From Flavobacterium sp. Root935 (lineage in GTDB: Bacteria > Bacteroidota > Bacteroidia > Flavobacteriales > Flavobacteriaceae), in NCBI RefSeq assembly GCF_001429295.1, contig NZ_LMJL01000012.1, forward strand, positions 644,263 to 708,262: a stretch of 64,000 nucleotides of DNA. Reading direction: 5' to 3'. Positions 1-8,413 of this stretch are shown here, in pieces. The first letter of the stretch is position 1. Each line of letters starts with the position of its first letter. The translations under genes were made by a program, and so were the position numbers. Under the pieces are notes generated by a model. The model was not told the DNA's origin, ran no database searches, and saw nothing but the letters and a program-made list of their open reading frames with translations.

Positions 1-1062
1 CGGTAAAATTCTTAACAGGTTTTTATTGTTGGCACTTCCTGTAAAAATGTGTTTTTCGATAATTAGTTTTTTTCTTAAAGCTGCAACATCAAAATCGAAT
101 TCTACTCCAAGCATTAAGCCTTTTCCTTTTACTTGTTTGATTCCGTCAACTTCCTTGATTTTTTCTAAGAAATATTCATAAACTTCATTTACATTTTTCT
201 GTAAATCCAGTTTTTCAATTACATCTAAAACAGCAATTCCTGCTGCACAAGATAAATGGCTTCCGCCGAAAGTAGTTCCTAACAATCCGAAACTTGCTTC
301 AAATTTTGGAGAAATTAAAATAGCTCCAACCGGAAAACCGTTCCCCATTCCTTTTGCAACTGAAATAATATCAGCATTGATTCCGTGATGTTGGAAAGCG
401 AAGAATTTCCCGCTTCTTCCGTATCCTGATTGTACTTCGTCTAAAATCAAAACTACATCATGTTTTTTACACGCTTTTTCTAAAGCTTGAAAAAATTCCG
501 TTGTTCCTTGGTCTAAACCTCCAACTCCCTGAATTCCTTCAATAATTACTGCTGTGACGTCTCCTTTAGCCAATTCAGCTTCAACTAATTCGATTTGGTT
601 TAAAGGTAAAAATGTAACTTCCTGCTGTGCATTTAATGGTGCTACAATTTTTTTGTTATCTGTAACAGCAACTGCCGCAGAAGTTCTTCCGTGGAAAGAA
701 TTATCAAAAGCTACAACTCTTGATTTTCCGTTATGAAAAGAGGCTAATTTCAAAGCATTTTCATTGGCTTCAGCACCAGAACTGCATAAAAACAATTCGT
801 AATTTTCTAAACCAGAAAGTTTTCCTAATTTCTGAGCCAATTCTACCTGCAAAGGATTTTGAATTGCATTTGAATAAAATCCTAAATGGTCTAATTGATT
901 CTTCAATTTTGCTACATAATCAGGCTGTGTGTGTCCGATAGAAATCACACCATGTCCGCTGTATAAATCTAAGTATTCTACTCCTTTGTCATCAATGATT
1001 GTACAATCTATTGCTTTTACTGGAGTGATGTCGTATAATGGGTAAACGTTGAATAAGTTCAT
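1..1062 (-). CDS. argD: Acetylornithine (or succinylornithine) aminotransferase, 3' end cut by window
   Basis: Class III PLP-dependent aminotransferase of arginine biosynthesis, moving an amino group between glutamate and N-acyl-glutamate semialdehyde to form N-acyl-ornithine in the cytoplasm. The ATG is at 1060-1062 and the frame is open to base 1. Visible landmarks are SGAEANENALK (PLP phosphate region), FHGRT, the ILDEVQSGYGRSG block with the PLP-ring aspartate, and the Schiff-base lysine in SVAKGMGNG near residue 236. It is the fourth gene of a minus-strand operon GNAT-argG-argC-argD, separated from argC by about 85 bp of short imperfect repeats. Because several Bacteroidota use succinylated rather than acetylated intermediates, the acyl group cannot be told from sequence. 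Only the C-terminal part is missing. Confidence 0.93.
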   Translation of the reverse strand, partial: MNLFNVYPLYDITPVKAIDCTIIDDKGVEYLDLYSGHGVISIGHTQPDYVAKLKNQLDHLGFYSNAIQNPLQVELAQKLGKLSGLENYELFLCSSGAEANENALKLASFHNGKSRVVAFDNSFHGRTSAAVAVTDNKKIVAPLNAQQEVTFLPLNQIELVEAELAKGDVTAVIIEGIQGVGGLDQGTTEFFQALEKACKKHDVVLILDEVQSGYGRSGKFFAFQHHGINADIISVAKGMGNGFPVGAILISPKFEASFGLLGTTFGGSHLSCAAGIAVLDVIEKLDLQKNVNEVYEYFLEKIKEVDGIKQVKGKGLMLGVEFDFDVAALRKKLIIEKHIFTGSANNKNLLRILP

Positions 1063-1146
1063 GTGTTTTGTTTATTTTGTTTCAGGTTTCAGGTTTCAAG
1101 TTGCTCGCAGAACGTGTAACATGAAACTTTAAACTTGAAACTATTA
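1063..1146. repeat. Intergenic imperfect repeat with inverted ends, between argC and argD
   Basis: The gap holds consecutive copies of a GTTTCAG-like heptamer (about 1080-1102) and, at its other side, the complementary word AACTTGAAAC (about 1131-1141), so the argC-argD intercistronic RNA can fold into a hairpin closed by GTTTCAAGTT/AACTTGAAAC. It may affect stability or processing of the operon mRNA; this is inference. Confidence 0.45.
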
Positions 1147-2124
1147 TTAAAATCCGCTTGGTTTCAAATGTAAACCTGTGGTTTCTTCTAATCCGAACAT
1201 TAAATTCATGTTTTGAATTGCTTGGCCTGAAGCACCTTTGGTTAAGTTATCGATAATTGATGTTATGAGAACCCGGTTTCCTTTTTTCAATAAACTAATG
1301 ATACATTTATTCGTTTGCACCACCTGCTTCATGTTGATGTTTGTTGTGGTTACGGTTACGAAAGGTTCATTTTTATAGAAATCTTCGTATTTAGCAACCA
1401 ATTGCTCCAAACTATCATCTGAAAGTGTGTATAGTGTTGCGAAAATTCCTCTTGGGAAATCTCCTCTGTTGGGAATAAAAAGCAATTCGCTTTCGAAATC
1501 ATCCTGCAACTGCACCAAACTTTCTCCGATTTCTCCCAAATGCTGGTGTTCAAAAGCTTTGTAATGCGACATATTATTGTTTCTCCAGCTAAAATGTGAA
1601 GTTTCAGAAAGACTTACGCCCGCACCTGTACTTCCAGTTGTAGCATTAATATGAACATCATTATTCAGTCCGTTATGTTTCGCTAAAGGCAATAAAGCCA
1701 ACTGAATCGCTGTAGCAAAGCAACCTGGATTTGCAATATAATTTGCTTTTTTAATTTCAGCTTTGTTCAATTCTGGCAAACCGTAAATAAAATCTTTTCC
1801 TTCGAAATGAGCATCTTTATTCAATCTGAAATCATTTCCTAAATCGATAATTTTTGTATGGCTTGCGAATTTATTTTCCTGCAAAAATGAAATTGATTTT
1901 CCGTGTCCTAAACATAAAAATACCACATTTACGTCAGGATTGATTATATCAGTAAAACTCATTTCAATATCACCCATCAAATCATGGTGCGCCACAGAAA
2001 GTGGTTTTCCCGCATTTGTCGTGCTGTAAACAAAATCTATATTTACTTTGGGATGATACATTAATATTCTGATGAGTTCTCCAGCTGTATAGCCTGAACC
2101 ACCAATTATTCCGACATTAATCAT
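1147..2124 (-). CDS. argC: N-acetyl-gamma-glutamyl-phosphate reductase
   Basis: NADPH-dependent reduction of N-acyl-glutamyl 5-phosphate to the semialdehyde, third step of arginine biosynthesis, cytoplasmic. The 325 residues fit the shorter class of the family. The N-terminus carries the Rossmann motif GIIGGSGYTAGEL (residues 5-17), and the catalytic cysteine lies in ANPGCFATA (Cys135). A STGAG block and the HQHLGEI segment with the usual catalytic-region histidine follow. Its start overlaps the end of argG by 8 bp (2117-2124), which indicates translational coupling in the GNAT-argG-argC-argD operon. Whether the natural substrate is acetylated or succinylated is open, as for argD. Confidence 0.96.
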   Translation of the reverse strand: MINVGIIGGSGYTAGELIRILMYHPKVNIDFVYSTTNAGKPLSVAHHDLMGDIEMSFTDIINPDVNVVFLCLGHGKSISFLQENKFASHTKIIDLGNDFRLNKDAHFEGKDFIYGLPELNKAEIKKANYIANPGCFATAIQLALLPLAKHNGLNNDVHINATTGSTGAGVSLSETSHFSWRNNNMSHYKAFEHQHLGEIGESLVQLQDDFESELLFIPNRGDFPRGIFATLYTLSDDSLEQLVAKYEDFYKNEPFVTVTTTNINMKQVVQTNKCIISLLKKGNRVLITSIIDNLTKGASGQAIQNMNLMFGLEETTGLHLKPSGF

Positions 2125-3310
2125 GATCTAATTGATTTACAGATGAAAATATGTTTTGTGCATTTCCAAGAATTTTGATAAATCCTTTTGCATCTTCAGA
2201 TGTCCATGCGTTGTTCATTTCTCCATATTGGCCAAAACCTGTGTTCATCAAATCGTTTTTAGATTCAATTCCGTCAAGTGAGAAATGATATGGTTTTAGT
2301 GAAACCGTTACAGTCCCGTTTACTGTTTTTTGCGTGTCTTGCAAAAACGTTTCGATATTACGCATAACAGGATCTAAGAACTGGCCTTCGTGAAATAACA
2401 TTCCATACCAGTTTCCTAGTTGTTCTTTCCAATATTGCTGCCATTTTCCAAGAGTATGTTTCTCTAATAAATGGTGCGCTTTAATGATAATTAATGGTGC
2501 AGCAGCTTCAAAACCAACTCTTCCTTTAATTCCTATAATAGTGTCACCAACGTGAATATCCCTTCCAATTGCATAAGCATTTGCTAGCTTTTCAAGGGCT
2601 ACAATATTGTTTGAAGGTTTATCTGTTTTTCCGTTAAGTCCAACTAATTCTCCCTGCTCAAAATGAAGCGTTACTTTTTCTTCACCTTCTTTTTGCAATT
2701 GAGAAGGATAAGCTTCACTTGGCAACGGTTGGCTTGAAGTTAAAGTTTCTTTTCCTCCAACACTTGTTCCCCAAAGTCCTTTATTGATAGAATATTGTGC
2801 TTTTTCCCAAGAATAATGAACTCCGTTTTGAGCTAGATAATCTACTTCTTCTTGTCTTGACAATTTTAAATCTCTAATTGGCGTAATAATTTCAATTTCT
2901 GGAGCAATAGTTTGGAAAATTAAATCAAAACGAATTTGGTCATTTCCTGCACCAGTACTTCCGTGAGCGATTGCAGTTGCTCCTACTTTTTTCGCATATT
3001 TTATAGCTTCAATTGCTTGAAAAACACGTTCAGCACTTACTGATAACGGATAAGTATTGTTTTTTAATACGTTTCCGAAAATCAAATATTTTATAGCTTT
3101 ATCGTAATATTTGTCTAAAATCGTTAAGTTGGCGTGCTGCGCACTTCCTAATTCGTAGGCTCTTTTTTCAATGGCTGATAACTCTTCTGCATCGAATCCT
3201 CCTGTATCTACAAGTACAGTGTGAACTTCGTATCCTTTTTCATTTTTTAAATATTTCAAACAATACGAGGTATCTAATCCTCCGCTATAAGCTAATACTA
3301 CTTTTTTCAT
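2117..3310 (-). CDS. argG: Argininosuccinate synthase
   Basis: ATP-dependent condensation of citrulline with aspartate to argininosuccinate, the penultimate step of arginine synthesis. At 397 residues it has the normal family length. The N-terminus shows the PP-loop ATP motif AYSGGLDTSY (residues 7-16), followed by AHGSTGAGNDQ, the second nucleotide/citrulline-binding block, and the region around residues 175-190 (KGLWGTSVGG) expected for this family. It lies 55 bp downstream of the GNAT gene and overlaps argC by 8 bp, so it is the second gene of the arginine operon driven from the promoter near 4350. Confidence 0.97.
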   Translation of the reverse strand: MKKVVLAYSGGLDTSYCLKYLKNEKGYEVHTVLVDTGGFDAEELSAIEKRAYELGSAQHANLTILDKYYDKAIKYLIFGNVLKNNTYPLSVSAERVFQAIEAIKYAKKVGATAIAHGSTGAGNDQIRFDLIFQTIAPEIEIITPIRDLKLSRQEEVDYLAQNGVHYSWEKAQYSINKGLWGTSVGGKETLTSSQPLPSEAYPSQLQKEGEEKVTLHFEQGELVGLNGKTDKPSNNIVALEKLANAYAIGRDIHVGDTIIGIKGRVGFEAAAPLIIIKAHHLLEKHTLGKWQQYWKEQLGNWYGMLFHEGQFLDPVMRNIETFLQDTQKTVNGTVTVSLKPYHFSLDGIESKNDLMNTGFGQYGEMNNAWTSEDAKGFIKILGNAQNIFSSVNQLDHD

Positions 3311-3365
3311 TTTTTATAATTTTGGCTAATACTTTCGTATTTAGCAGTTTGAGATTTCTTTTTAA

Positions 3366-4013
3366 TTAAATTTTGAATAAAAAAACAAACGACAATAATT
3401 TGTTTAAAAATAAAGCCTGTTTAATTTTTTTAAGTCTGCTCAAAACAGCCTCATTAAAAGGGTGTCTCGGCGGTGTTTTTTGTTTTTCTTTTGGGTCGTA
3501 TAACATCCCCGTACAAAGACACATTTTGTTTTCTTTGCTTTGTAAAATAGGGAAATTGGTACACGTTTTACAGCCGGCCCAAAAACTTGGATCTGTCGTT
3601 AATTCAGAGAAAGGAACAGGTTTGTAACCTAATTCAGAATTAATTTTCATTACAGCAAGGCCAGTGGTAATACCAAATATTTTTGCATCTGGAAATCTCT
3701 GTAAAGAATAGTCAAACACTTTCGACTTAATTTTTTTTGCCAAACCTAAACTTCTATAGTCAGGATGTACAATTAATCCCGAATGTGCCACGAATTTTCC
3801 GTGCTGCCAGCTTTCGATATAACAAAAACCTGCAAATTTCCCGTCTGCCAGAGCAATCATTGCATCACCATTCGACATTTTTTTCTGAATGTACTCAGGA
3901 GTTCTTTTAGCAATCCCCGTACCTCTTAATAAGGCAGATGATTCTATCGTATCGCAGATTTCTTGTGCGAATTTGAAGTGTTCTTCCTGGGTAACAACAA
4001 TAGAGATCTTCAT
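3366..4013 (-). CDS. GNAT N-acetyltransferase heading the arginine operon
   Basis: A 215-residue GNAT protein that is the first structural gene of the arginine operon. The acetyl-CoA pyrophosphate loop is visible as HPDYRSLGLAKKI (residues 83-95). The position suggests the first committed step, N-acylation of glutamate, standing in for a classical ArgA; no amino-acid-kinase domain is present. An unusual feature is a cysteine pair arrangement near the C-terminal third, Cys148-x2-Cys151 and Cys165-x-Cys167, which could bind metal. The tail after residue 190 is basic then hydrophobic. Start ATG at 4013 gives a complete GNAT fold. The acetyltransferase class is clear, the substrate is inferred only from context. 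Confidence 0.85.
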   Translation of the reverse strand: MKISIVVTQEEHFKFAQEICDTIESSALLRGTGIAKRTPEYIQKKMSNGDAMIALADGKFAGFCYIESWQHGKFVAHSGLIVHPDYRSLGLAKKIKSKVFDYSLQRFPDAKIFGITTGLAVMKINSELGYKPVPFSELTTDPSFWAGCKTCTNFPILQSKENKMCLCTGMLYDPKEKQKTPPRHPFNEAVLSRLKKIKQALFLNKLLSFVFLFKI

Positions 4014-4169
4014 TTCAATAATTGAAGTTAGAGTTAAAAATTAAAGAATATTGTTTGTTTTGAAATCCAGAACTGAATCCAATAAAATTAATCAAAATAG
4101 AAGTAACATATTCAAAATCAAAAAGTTGATTCAGAAAATTTACAAAATAATAAATACTTTTAGGATATG

Positions 4170-4186
4170 TTTGTCCAATGGACAAA
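4170..4186. promoter_or_regulatory. 17-bp perfect inverted repeat in the arginine operon leader
   Basis: TTTGTCC-AAT-GGACAAA, arms of 7 bp with a 3-base centre. It lies about 150 bp downstream of the predicted transcription start and 157 bp before the GNAT start codon. Its arms share TTTGTC/GACAAA with a hairpin of the upstream structured segment (4293-4307), so strands could exchange. It could be an RNA hairpin or a protein operator. Confidence 0.5.
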
Positions 4187-4214
4187 TTATGTGATTTCAA
4201 AATGAAAAATGGAT

Positions 4215-4336
4215 ATGAATAAATATACGGCTATAAAACTCAGTGAATACTATAGAGATAGTATCCGTACTTCGGGAGAAGTAATCGGTGAGTTTGTCCG
4301 TGACAAAGAAGTTATATGTAAACTTATTTTATTCAT
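4215..4336 (-). ncRNA. Structured leader RNA (possible riboswitch or attenuator) of the arginine operon
   Basis: The segment folds on paper into a compact multi-branched RNA. The closing helix is a perfect 9-bp pair (4215-4223 with 4328-4336). Inside are hairpin A (4293-4298 with 4302-4307, 3-base loop), helix CTCA/TGAG (4239-4242 with 4289-4292), hairpin B (4265-4273 with 4278-4288, with a two-base bulge) and hairpin C (4247-4253 with 4258-4264, perfect 7 bp). A good promoter ends 6 bases upstream on the minus strand, so this would be the very 5' end of the arginine mRNA. I do not recognise it as a named RNA family. Confidence 0.55.
4250..4336 (-). CDS. Possible 28-residue leader peptide of the arginine operon
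   Basis: An ATG lies 6 bases after the promoter's TTTG, so the mRNA would be leaderless with respect to this frame. The frame runs 28 codons to a TAG inside hairpin C. It contains two arginine codons, both CGG (codons 13 and 24), which appear uncommon in this AT-rich genome. This fits an arginine-sensing leader peptide whose translation would open or close the overlapping hairpins. Against it, the same bases are constrained by a convincing RNA fold, so the frame may be accidental. Confidence 0.3.
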   Translation of the reverse strand: MNKISLHITSLSRTNSPITSPEVRILSL

Positions 4337-4341
4337 CGGTG

Positions 4342-4369
4342 CAAAAGTACATTATTTTTTTATTTACAA
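4342..4369 (-). promoter_or_regulatory. Promoter of the arginine operon
   Basis: On the minus strand a -33 TTG (4367-4369) stands 17 bases before a perfect -7 box TACTTTTG (4342-4349), matching the flavobacterial consensus TTG-N17-23-TAnnTTTG. Transcription should begin near 4335-4337, giving a leader of about 320 nt before the GNAT gene. Confidence 0.8.
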
Positions 4370-4425
4370 GACAAAAAAATAAAAAACTAACATTTTTTTT
4401 ACGTTTTGTGAATAAACACAAAAGC

Positions 4426-4459
4426 AAAACCCGATAATTATTGCTAATTATCGGGTTTT
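4426..4459 (-). terminator. Rho-independent terminator of the M1 aminopeptidase gene
   Basis: Perfect 15-bp stem (4426-4440 with 4445-4459) with a 4-base loop and U-rich flanks, 24 bp after the stop of the aminopeptidase gene. The symmetrical T/A ends would let it act in both directions. Confidence 0.85.
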
Positions 4460-4482
4460 AAATATTTTATATTTTTACAATT

Positions 4483-6753
4483 TTACTTTTTCGTAAACGG
4501 AATTACTTGACCGTTTCCTAAAAGTATCATATCGAAACCAGTTTTGGCTTCATTAAATTTAAATTTTAATCCAGCTCTTTGCGACTCAAATGTATCTTTT
4601 TCGTTTGCAACAGGATCTAAAGCAAATTTTGGATAATTTGGAAGCTCTGCATTTAGCACACTGTTTTTCTCTGTCAATTCAATTGTTAGAGGTGATTTAG
4701 AAGTAGTATAATTACCTAAATATCCGTCTAGAATAATATCTTTCTCTAATTTACCTTTTCCCGCTGTCCAAACGTTGTTTGATTCATTATTATCGGGAAA
4801 AGCATGATTTGGATCTAATGTTATACTTTCAATTTCTTCAGTAGAATTATGTTTGAAAGACCAAGATTTATTTTTCTGCCAGATTTCTACAGGAAGATTA
4901 ACCCTTGTCACTTTACCGCTTTTTCCTTTAACATCTAAAACGATCGGCATTGGCATTTTATCAAAGTTTTCAACTGTAATTACAGCTCCTTTTGACGGAT
5001 CATTTTTCACATATTTAACCGAATTGATTCCTTGGTCAAAACGCCAGTTATTTACAAACCAGCTTCTCCAGAACCAGCTTAAATCTTCACCAGCAACATT
5101 TTCCATAGATCTGAAAAAGTCATCTGGCTGTGGATGTTTATAAGCCCAACGTTCGATATAAGTTCTAAAAGCAATATCAAAACGCTCTTTTCCTAAAACT
5201 TGTTCTCTTAAAAGAATAAGACCTGCACTTGGCTTGAAGTAACACAACATACCAATATTTGCTTCCTTCATATTATCAGGAGAACTCATAATTGTTTCTA
5301 GATCAGGACGAGTAAAAGATTCTGCTGATTCATGTAAATCTGTTGCAGGCTCTTTGTATTCTCCATTATTAAACGCTTCTGTACTTAGTGAATTAATGAA
5401 AGTGTTAAATCCTTCATCCATCCATCCGAATAATCTCTCGTTTGAACCAACAATCATTGGGAACCAGATATGACCAAATTCGTGGTCTGTAACTCCCCAT
5501 AAATCTTGCCCTTTAGATTTCCATCCACAGAAAACAATTCCAGGATATTCCATTCCTCCTTCATTTCCTGCAACGTTTGTCGCCGCTGGATAAGGATATT
5601 CAAACCATTGTTTAGAGTAATGCTCAATCGATGCTTTTACATATTCTGTAGAACGTCCATAAGCACCTTGACCAGCACTTTCTACAGGATAAGCAGATAA
5701 TGCCAAAGATTTTTTACCGCTAGGCAAGTTTATTTTTGCTCCATCTAAAATGAAAGCTGGAGACGATGCCCAAGAAAAATCACGTGCATTTTTTATTTTA
5801 TAATGCCAAGTTTTTTCTGTTCCAGCGTTTGTATTTGCTGTCGCTGCCACATCTTCTGCTGAACGAATTGTAACTGTTTTATCGCTGTCAGATGCTTCTT
5901 TGTATTTTTTGAATTGATCACCAGAAAATACTTCCTGACCATTTAATAATTCTCCAGAAGCTACTACATAATGATTTCCTGGAACAGTCAATTTCACATC
6001 AAAATCGCCATATTCTAAGTAAAACTCAGAAGCGCCTAAATAAGGTGCAGTATTCCACCCTCTTACATCATCATACACACAAATACGCGGGTACCATTGT
6101 GCGATTGTAAAGATTTTTCCGTTTTTAGTTTCTAAAACCCCCATTCTATCAGACCCTTCGAAAGGCGCGATAAAAGAGAATTCGATTTTAATTTTTACAG
6201 ATGCTCCTTTTGCAGCCAATTCTTCTGGAAGAAAAATCTGCATTCTTGTATCTGTTACAATATATTTTGCATCAACTTCTGTTTTCTTTTTCCCAACAGA
6301 AACTATTTTTACTGATTTAATTTTGTTTCCACCGTCAAAAACTTGCCCTTGAGCTCCGTTACGGCTTCCTGTTAATGGCACAACAGCGTTTCCTCTAGAA
6401 TCCTCCTTAAATAAGTTTTGATCTAAATTCAACCATACAAATGACAATTTATCTGGACTATTATTTGTGTATGTGATTTCGTCTGTACCTATAATCTCAT
6501 TTGTAGTTGCATTTAATTTTGCCGTAATCTGATAATCGGCTCTATTCTGCCAATATTCCTGCCCAGGCTGACCGCTCGCAGCACGAGTTGTAGTTCCATT
6601 TTTTGTATAAAAATTTGGACCAAAGGCATCATGATAATTGTAATTATTGACTGGATTTGCTGTTGTCGCTGACGGAGTTTGCTGCGCCCAAACAGATGAA
6701 ATCCCAAAAAATAAAGCCGCGGTTAAAATGGCTTTTGCAGATTGCTTTTTCAT
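4483..6753 (-). CDS. M1 family zinc aminopeptidase, exported
   Basis: Zinc metallopeptidase of about 756 residues. The zinc motif HExxH is present as DHEFGH around residue 425, preceded by a GGMEYPG segment that matches the substrate-binding GxMEN-type loop, and followed by the glutamate-containing region WMDEGFNTF that supplies the third zinc ligand. The N-terminal domain is the usual beta-sandwich. An upstream ATG at 6777 is possible, but the ATG at 6753 is preferred because it begins a normal signal peptide (MKKQSAKAIL then a hydrophobic stretch ending before AQQ) and a promoter-like box CAAATTAA (6775-6782) would place transcription start near 6768. Likely periplasmic peptide degradation. 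Monocistronic, with its own terminator. Confidence 0.9.
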   Translation of the reverse strand: MKKQSAKAILTAALFFGISSVWAQQTPSATTANPVNNYNYHDAFGPNFYTKNGTTTRAASGQPGQEYWQNRADYQITAKLNATTNEIIGTDEITYTNNSPDKLSFVWLNLDQNLFKEDSRGNAVVPLTGSRNGAQGQVFDGGNKIKSVKIVSVGKKKTEVDAKYIVTDTRMQIFLPEELAAKGASVKIKIEFSFIAPFEGSDRMGVLETKNGKIFTIAQWYPRICVYDDVRGWNTAPYLGASEFYLEYGDFDVKLTVPGNHYVVASGELLNGQEVFSGDQFKKYKEASDSDKTVTIRSAEDVAATANTNAGTEKTWHYKIKNARDFSWASSPAFILDGAKINLPSGKKSLALSAYPVESAGQGAYGRSTEYVKASIEHYSKQWFEYPYPAATNVAGNEGGMEYPGIVFCGWKSKGQDLWGVTDHEFGHIWFPMIVGSNERLFGWMDEGFNTFINSLSTEAFNNGEYKEPATDLHESAESFTRPDLETIMSSPDNMKEANIGMLCYFKPSAGLILLREQVLGKERFDIAFRTYIERWAYKHPQPDDFFRSMENVAGEDLSWFWRSWFVNNWRFDQGINSVKYVKNDPSKGAVITVENFDKMPMPIVLDVKGKSGKVTRVNLPVEIWQKNKSWSFKHNSTEEIESITLDPNHAFPDNNESNNVWTAGKGKLEKDIILDGYLGNYTTSKSPLTIELTEKNSVLNAELPNYPKFALDPVANEKDTFESQRAGLKFKFNEAKTGFDMILLGNGQVIPFTKK

Positions 6754-6940
6754 ATTTTTTAGCTGTTTATGTAGCAAATTAATGAAAAAAAAAGCTATTC
6801 ACAGAGAAAATTTAAAACATAAATTCAATTTTAGCAAAATTTTATCAATAAAATAATTTAAGCCATTTTCTTAGAAAACTAAATTTTATAAAATATATTT
6901 ACATCTGCATATAAACACATTCATTTTATCCATTACTATT

Positions 6941-7792
6941 TTGACAACAACTATATCAAATTCAATATTAAGTGCTTCTATCAAACATTCTGGAGCTGAG
7001 CTATTTTCTATAAAAGACAACCAAAACAATGAGTATATCTGGGAAGGTAATCCAGATTTCTGGGGCAAGCACTCCCCTGTTCTTTTTCCGATTGTTGGTA
7101 CTTTAAAAAACAATTCTTATAAAATTAACGATAAGGAATATCATTTACCTCGTCATGGTTTTGCCCGTGATATGGAATTCGAATTAATTGATAAAAGCGA
7201 AAATAGAGCTGTTTTCTCGCTGCAGTCTTCTACAGAAACATTGACAAAATATCCTTTCGAGTTTGAACTACAACTTATTTATACGCTTAACGAAAGTTCA
7301 CTAACTTTAGAATACAAGGTTATTAATAAAGGAGATACCACTATGCCTTTTTCTATTGGTGCACATCCTGCAATTGCACTTCCTGGAAATTTCGATGATT
7401 ACGCTCTTGAATTCGAAAAAGAAGAAGCACTAAAATATTATATTCTTGAAAATGATTTGATTTCATCTCAAACCAAAATTCTAGAAACTACGCATAATAT
7501 TGTGCCTTTGAATTATGAATTATTTAAAAATGATGCTTTGATCTTTAAAACATTAGAATCAAAATCTTTGATTATTCTTAAAGATTCAAAACCTTATGTA
7601 AAAGTAGCTTATAATGATTTCCCAAGTTTAGGAATTTGGACCAAAGAAAATGCACCTTTTATTTGCATTGAACCATGGCTTGGATATTCCGATACTGACG
7701 AAAACTCAGGAGATTTATATGAAAAAGAAGGAATTTTGACTTTAGAAGAAAATAAAAGCTTCGATGCAAAATTTAGTATCACAATATTATAA
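6941..7792 (+). CDS. Aldose 1-epimerase family protein
   Basis: Galactose-mutarotase-like fold protein of 283 residues without a signal peptide, presumably interconverting anomers of a sugar or sugar phosphate in the cytoplasm. Conserved landmarks are the histidines in PRHGFARDMEF and GAHPAI and the catalytic-type glutamate in CIEPWLGYSD. The start is TTG at 6941; no in-frame ATG is available before the conserved GAELFSIKD segment, so TTG is the best choice. It is followed 9 bp later by a GNAT gene and is divergent from the aminopeptidase. The exact sugar is unknown. Confidence 0.85.
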   Translation: MTTTISNSILSASIKHSGAELFSIKDNQNNEYIWEGNPDFWGKHSPVLFPIVGTLKNNSYKINDKEYHLPRHGFARDMEFELIDKSENRAVFSLQSSTETLTKYPFEFELQLIYTLNESSLTLEYKVINKGDTTMPFSIGAHPAIALPGNFDDYALEFEKEEALKYYILENDLISSQTKILETTHNIVPLNYELFKNDALIFKTLESKSLIILKDSKPYVKVAYNDFPSLGIWTKENAPFICIEPWLGYSDTDENSGDLYEKEGILTLEENKSFDAKFSITIL

Positions 7793-7801
7793 CACAACAA
7801 A

Positions 7802-8350
7802 ATGTTAGATTTTAATTTTAGTCCGTTCCCAGTCGTAGAAACCGAGCGTTTAATTTTGGATGAAGTCAATGATGGGGACGTACAAGAAGTTTTTGAACTA
7901 CGCTCTAATCCTGAAACCATGAAATATATTCCAAGACCTTTGGTAAAGGATCATGAAGATGCGCTGGAACATATTAAAATGATAAAGGAAAAAATTGAAA
8001 ATAATACTGGAATAAATTGGGCTATTCGATTGAAGGATAATTCTAAACTTCTCGGAATTATTGGTTTTTACAGATTACAGCCAGAAAATTACCGTGCTGA
8101 AATTGGTTATATTATTTTACCTGAATTTCAAGGAAAAGGTTTAGTTCCAGAGGCTGTTACTCGACTTACAAAATTCGGATTTGAAGACTTGAGACTGCAC
8201 TCTATTGAAGCTGTTATTGATCCAGAAAATTATGCTTCAGAAAAAGTACTCCAAAAGTGTGGTTTTACAAAGGAAGCCCATCTTAGAGAATCTGAATTTT
8301 ATGAAGGAAAATTTCTTGATAAGGTAATTTATTCATTACTAGAAAGATAA
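7802..8350 (+). CDS. GNAT N-acetyltransferase, RimJ/RimL type
   Basis: A 182-residue acetyltransferase of the type that modifies ribosomal protein N-termini or small molecules. It opens with VETERLILDEV, the strand typical of the RimJ/RimL group, carries the acetyl-CoA loop LPEFQGKGLVPEA (about residues 106-118), and ends with the PENYASEKVLQKCGF block characteristic of the group. It starts 9 bp after the epimerase-like gene and is probably co-transcribed with it. The acceptor substrate cannot be deduced. Confidence 0.85.
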   Translation: MLDFNFSPFPVVETERLILDEVNDGDVQEVFELRSNPETMKYIPRPLVKDHEDALEHIKMIKEKIENNTGINWAIRLKDNSKLLGIIGFYRLQPENYRAEIGYIILPEFQGKGLVPEAVTRLTKFGFEDLRLHSIEAVIDPENYASEKVLQKCGFTKEAHLRESEFYEGKFLDKVIYSLLER

Positions 8351-8405
8351 ACTTTTCTTCTTGTTAAAGTAACTTTTTACACAATATTTATCTACCATTA
8401 TACGT

Positions 8406-8413
8406 TATATTTG
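8406..8413 (+). promoter_or_regulatory. -7 promoter box before the beta-barrel gene at 8462
   Basis: Perfect TAnnTTTG box (TATATTTG). No clear -33 TTG is seen at the right distance. It argues that translation starts at the ATG at 8462 and not at an in-frame TTG at 8411, which lies inside the box. Confidence 0.55.

Larger units (their letters stand above)
4014..4482. other. 469-bp intergenic: arginine operon leader, promoter, and aminopeptidase terminator
   Basis: From left to right the stretch holds the AT-rich distal leader of the arginine operon (4014-4169), a 17-bp perfect palindrome (4170-4186), a strongly foldable segment (4215-4336), the operon promoter (4342-4369, minus strand) and the terminator of the aminopeptidase gene (4426-4459). 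A TTG-started frame at 4015-4200 on the minus strand looks like chance and was not called. Confidence 0.7.

Noticed and set aside
4015..4200. A 61-codon TTG-started frame on the minus strand directly before the GNAT gene
   Set aside because: Non-standard start, low-complexity composition, and inside the leader of the arginine operon; no family resemblance.
7609..7920. 103-codon minus-strand frame over the end of the epimerase-like gene and the start of the GNAT gene
   Set aside because: Both genes on the plus strand are clear family members; the antisense frame shows no family features.
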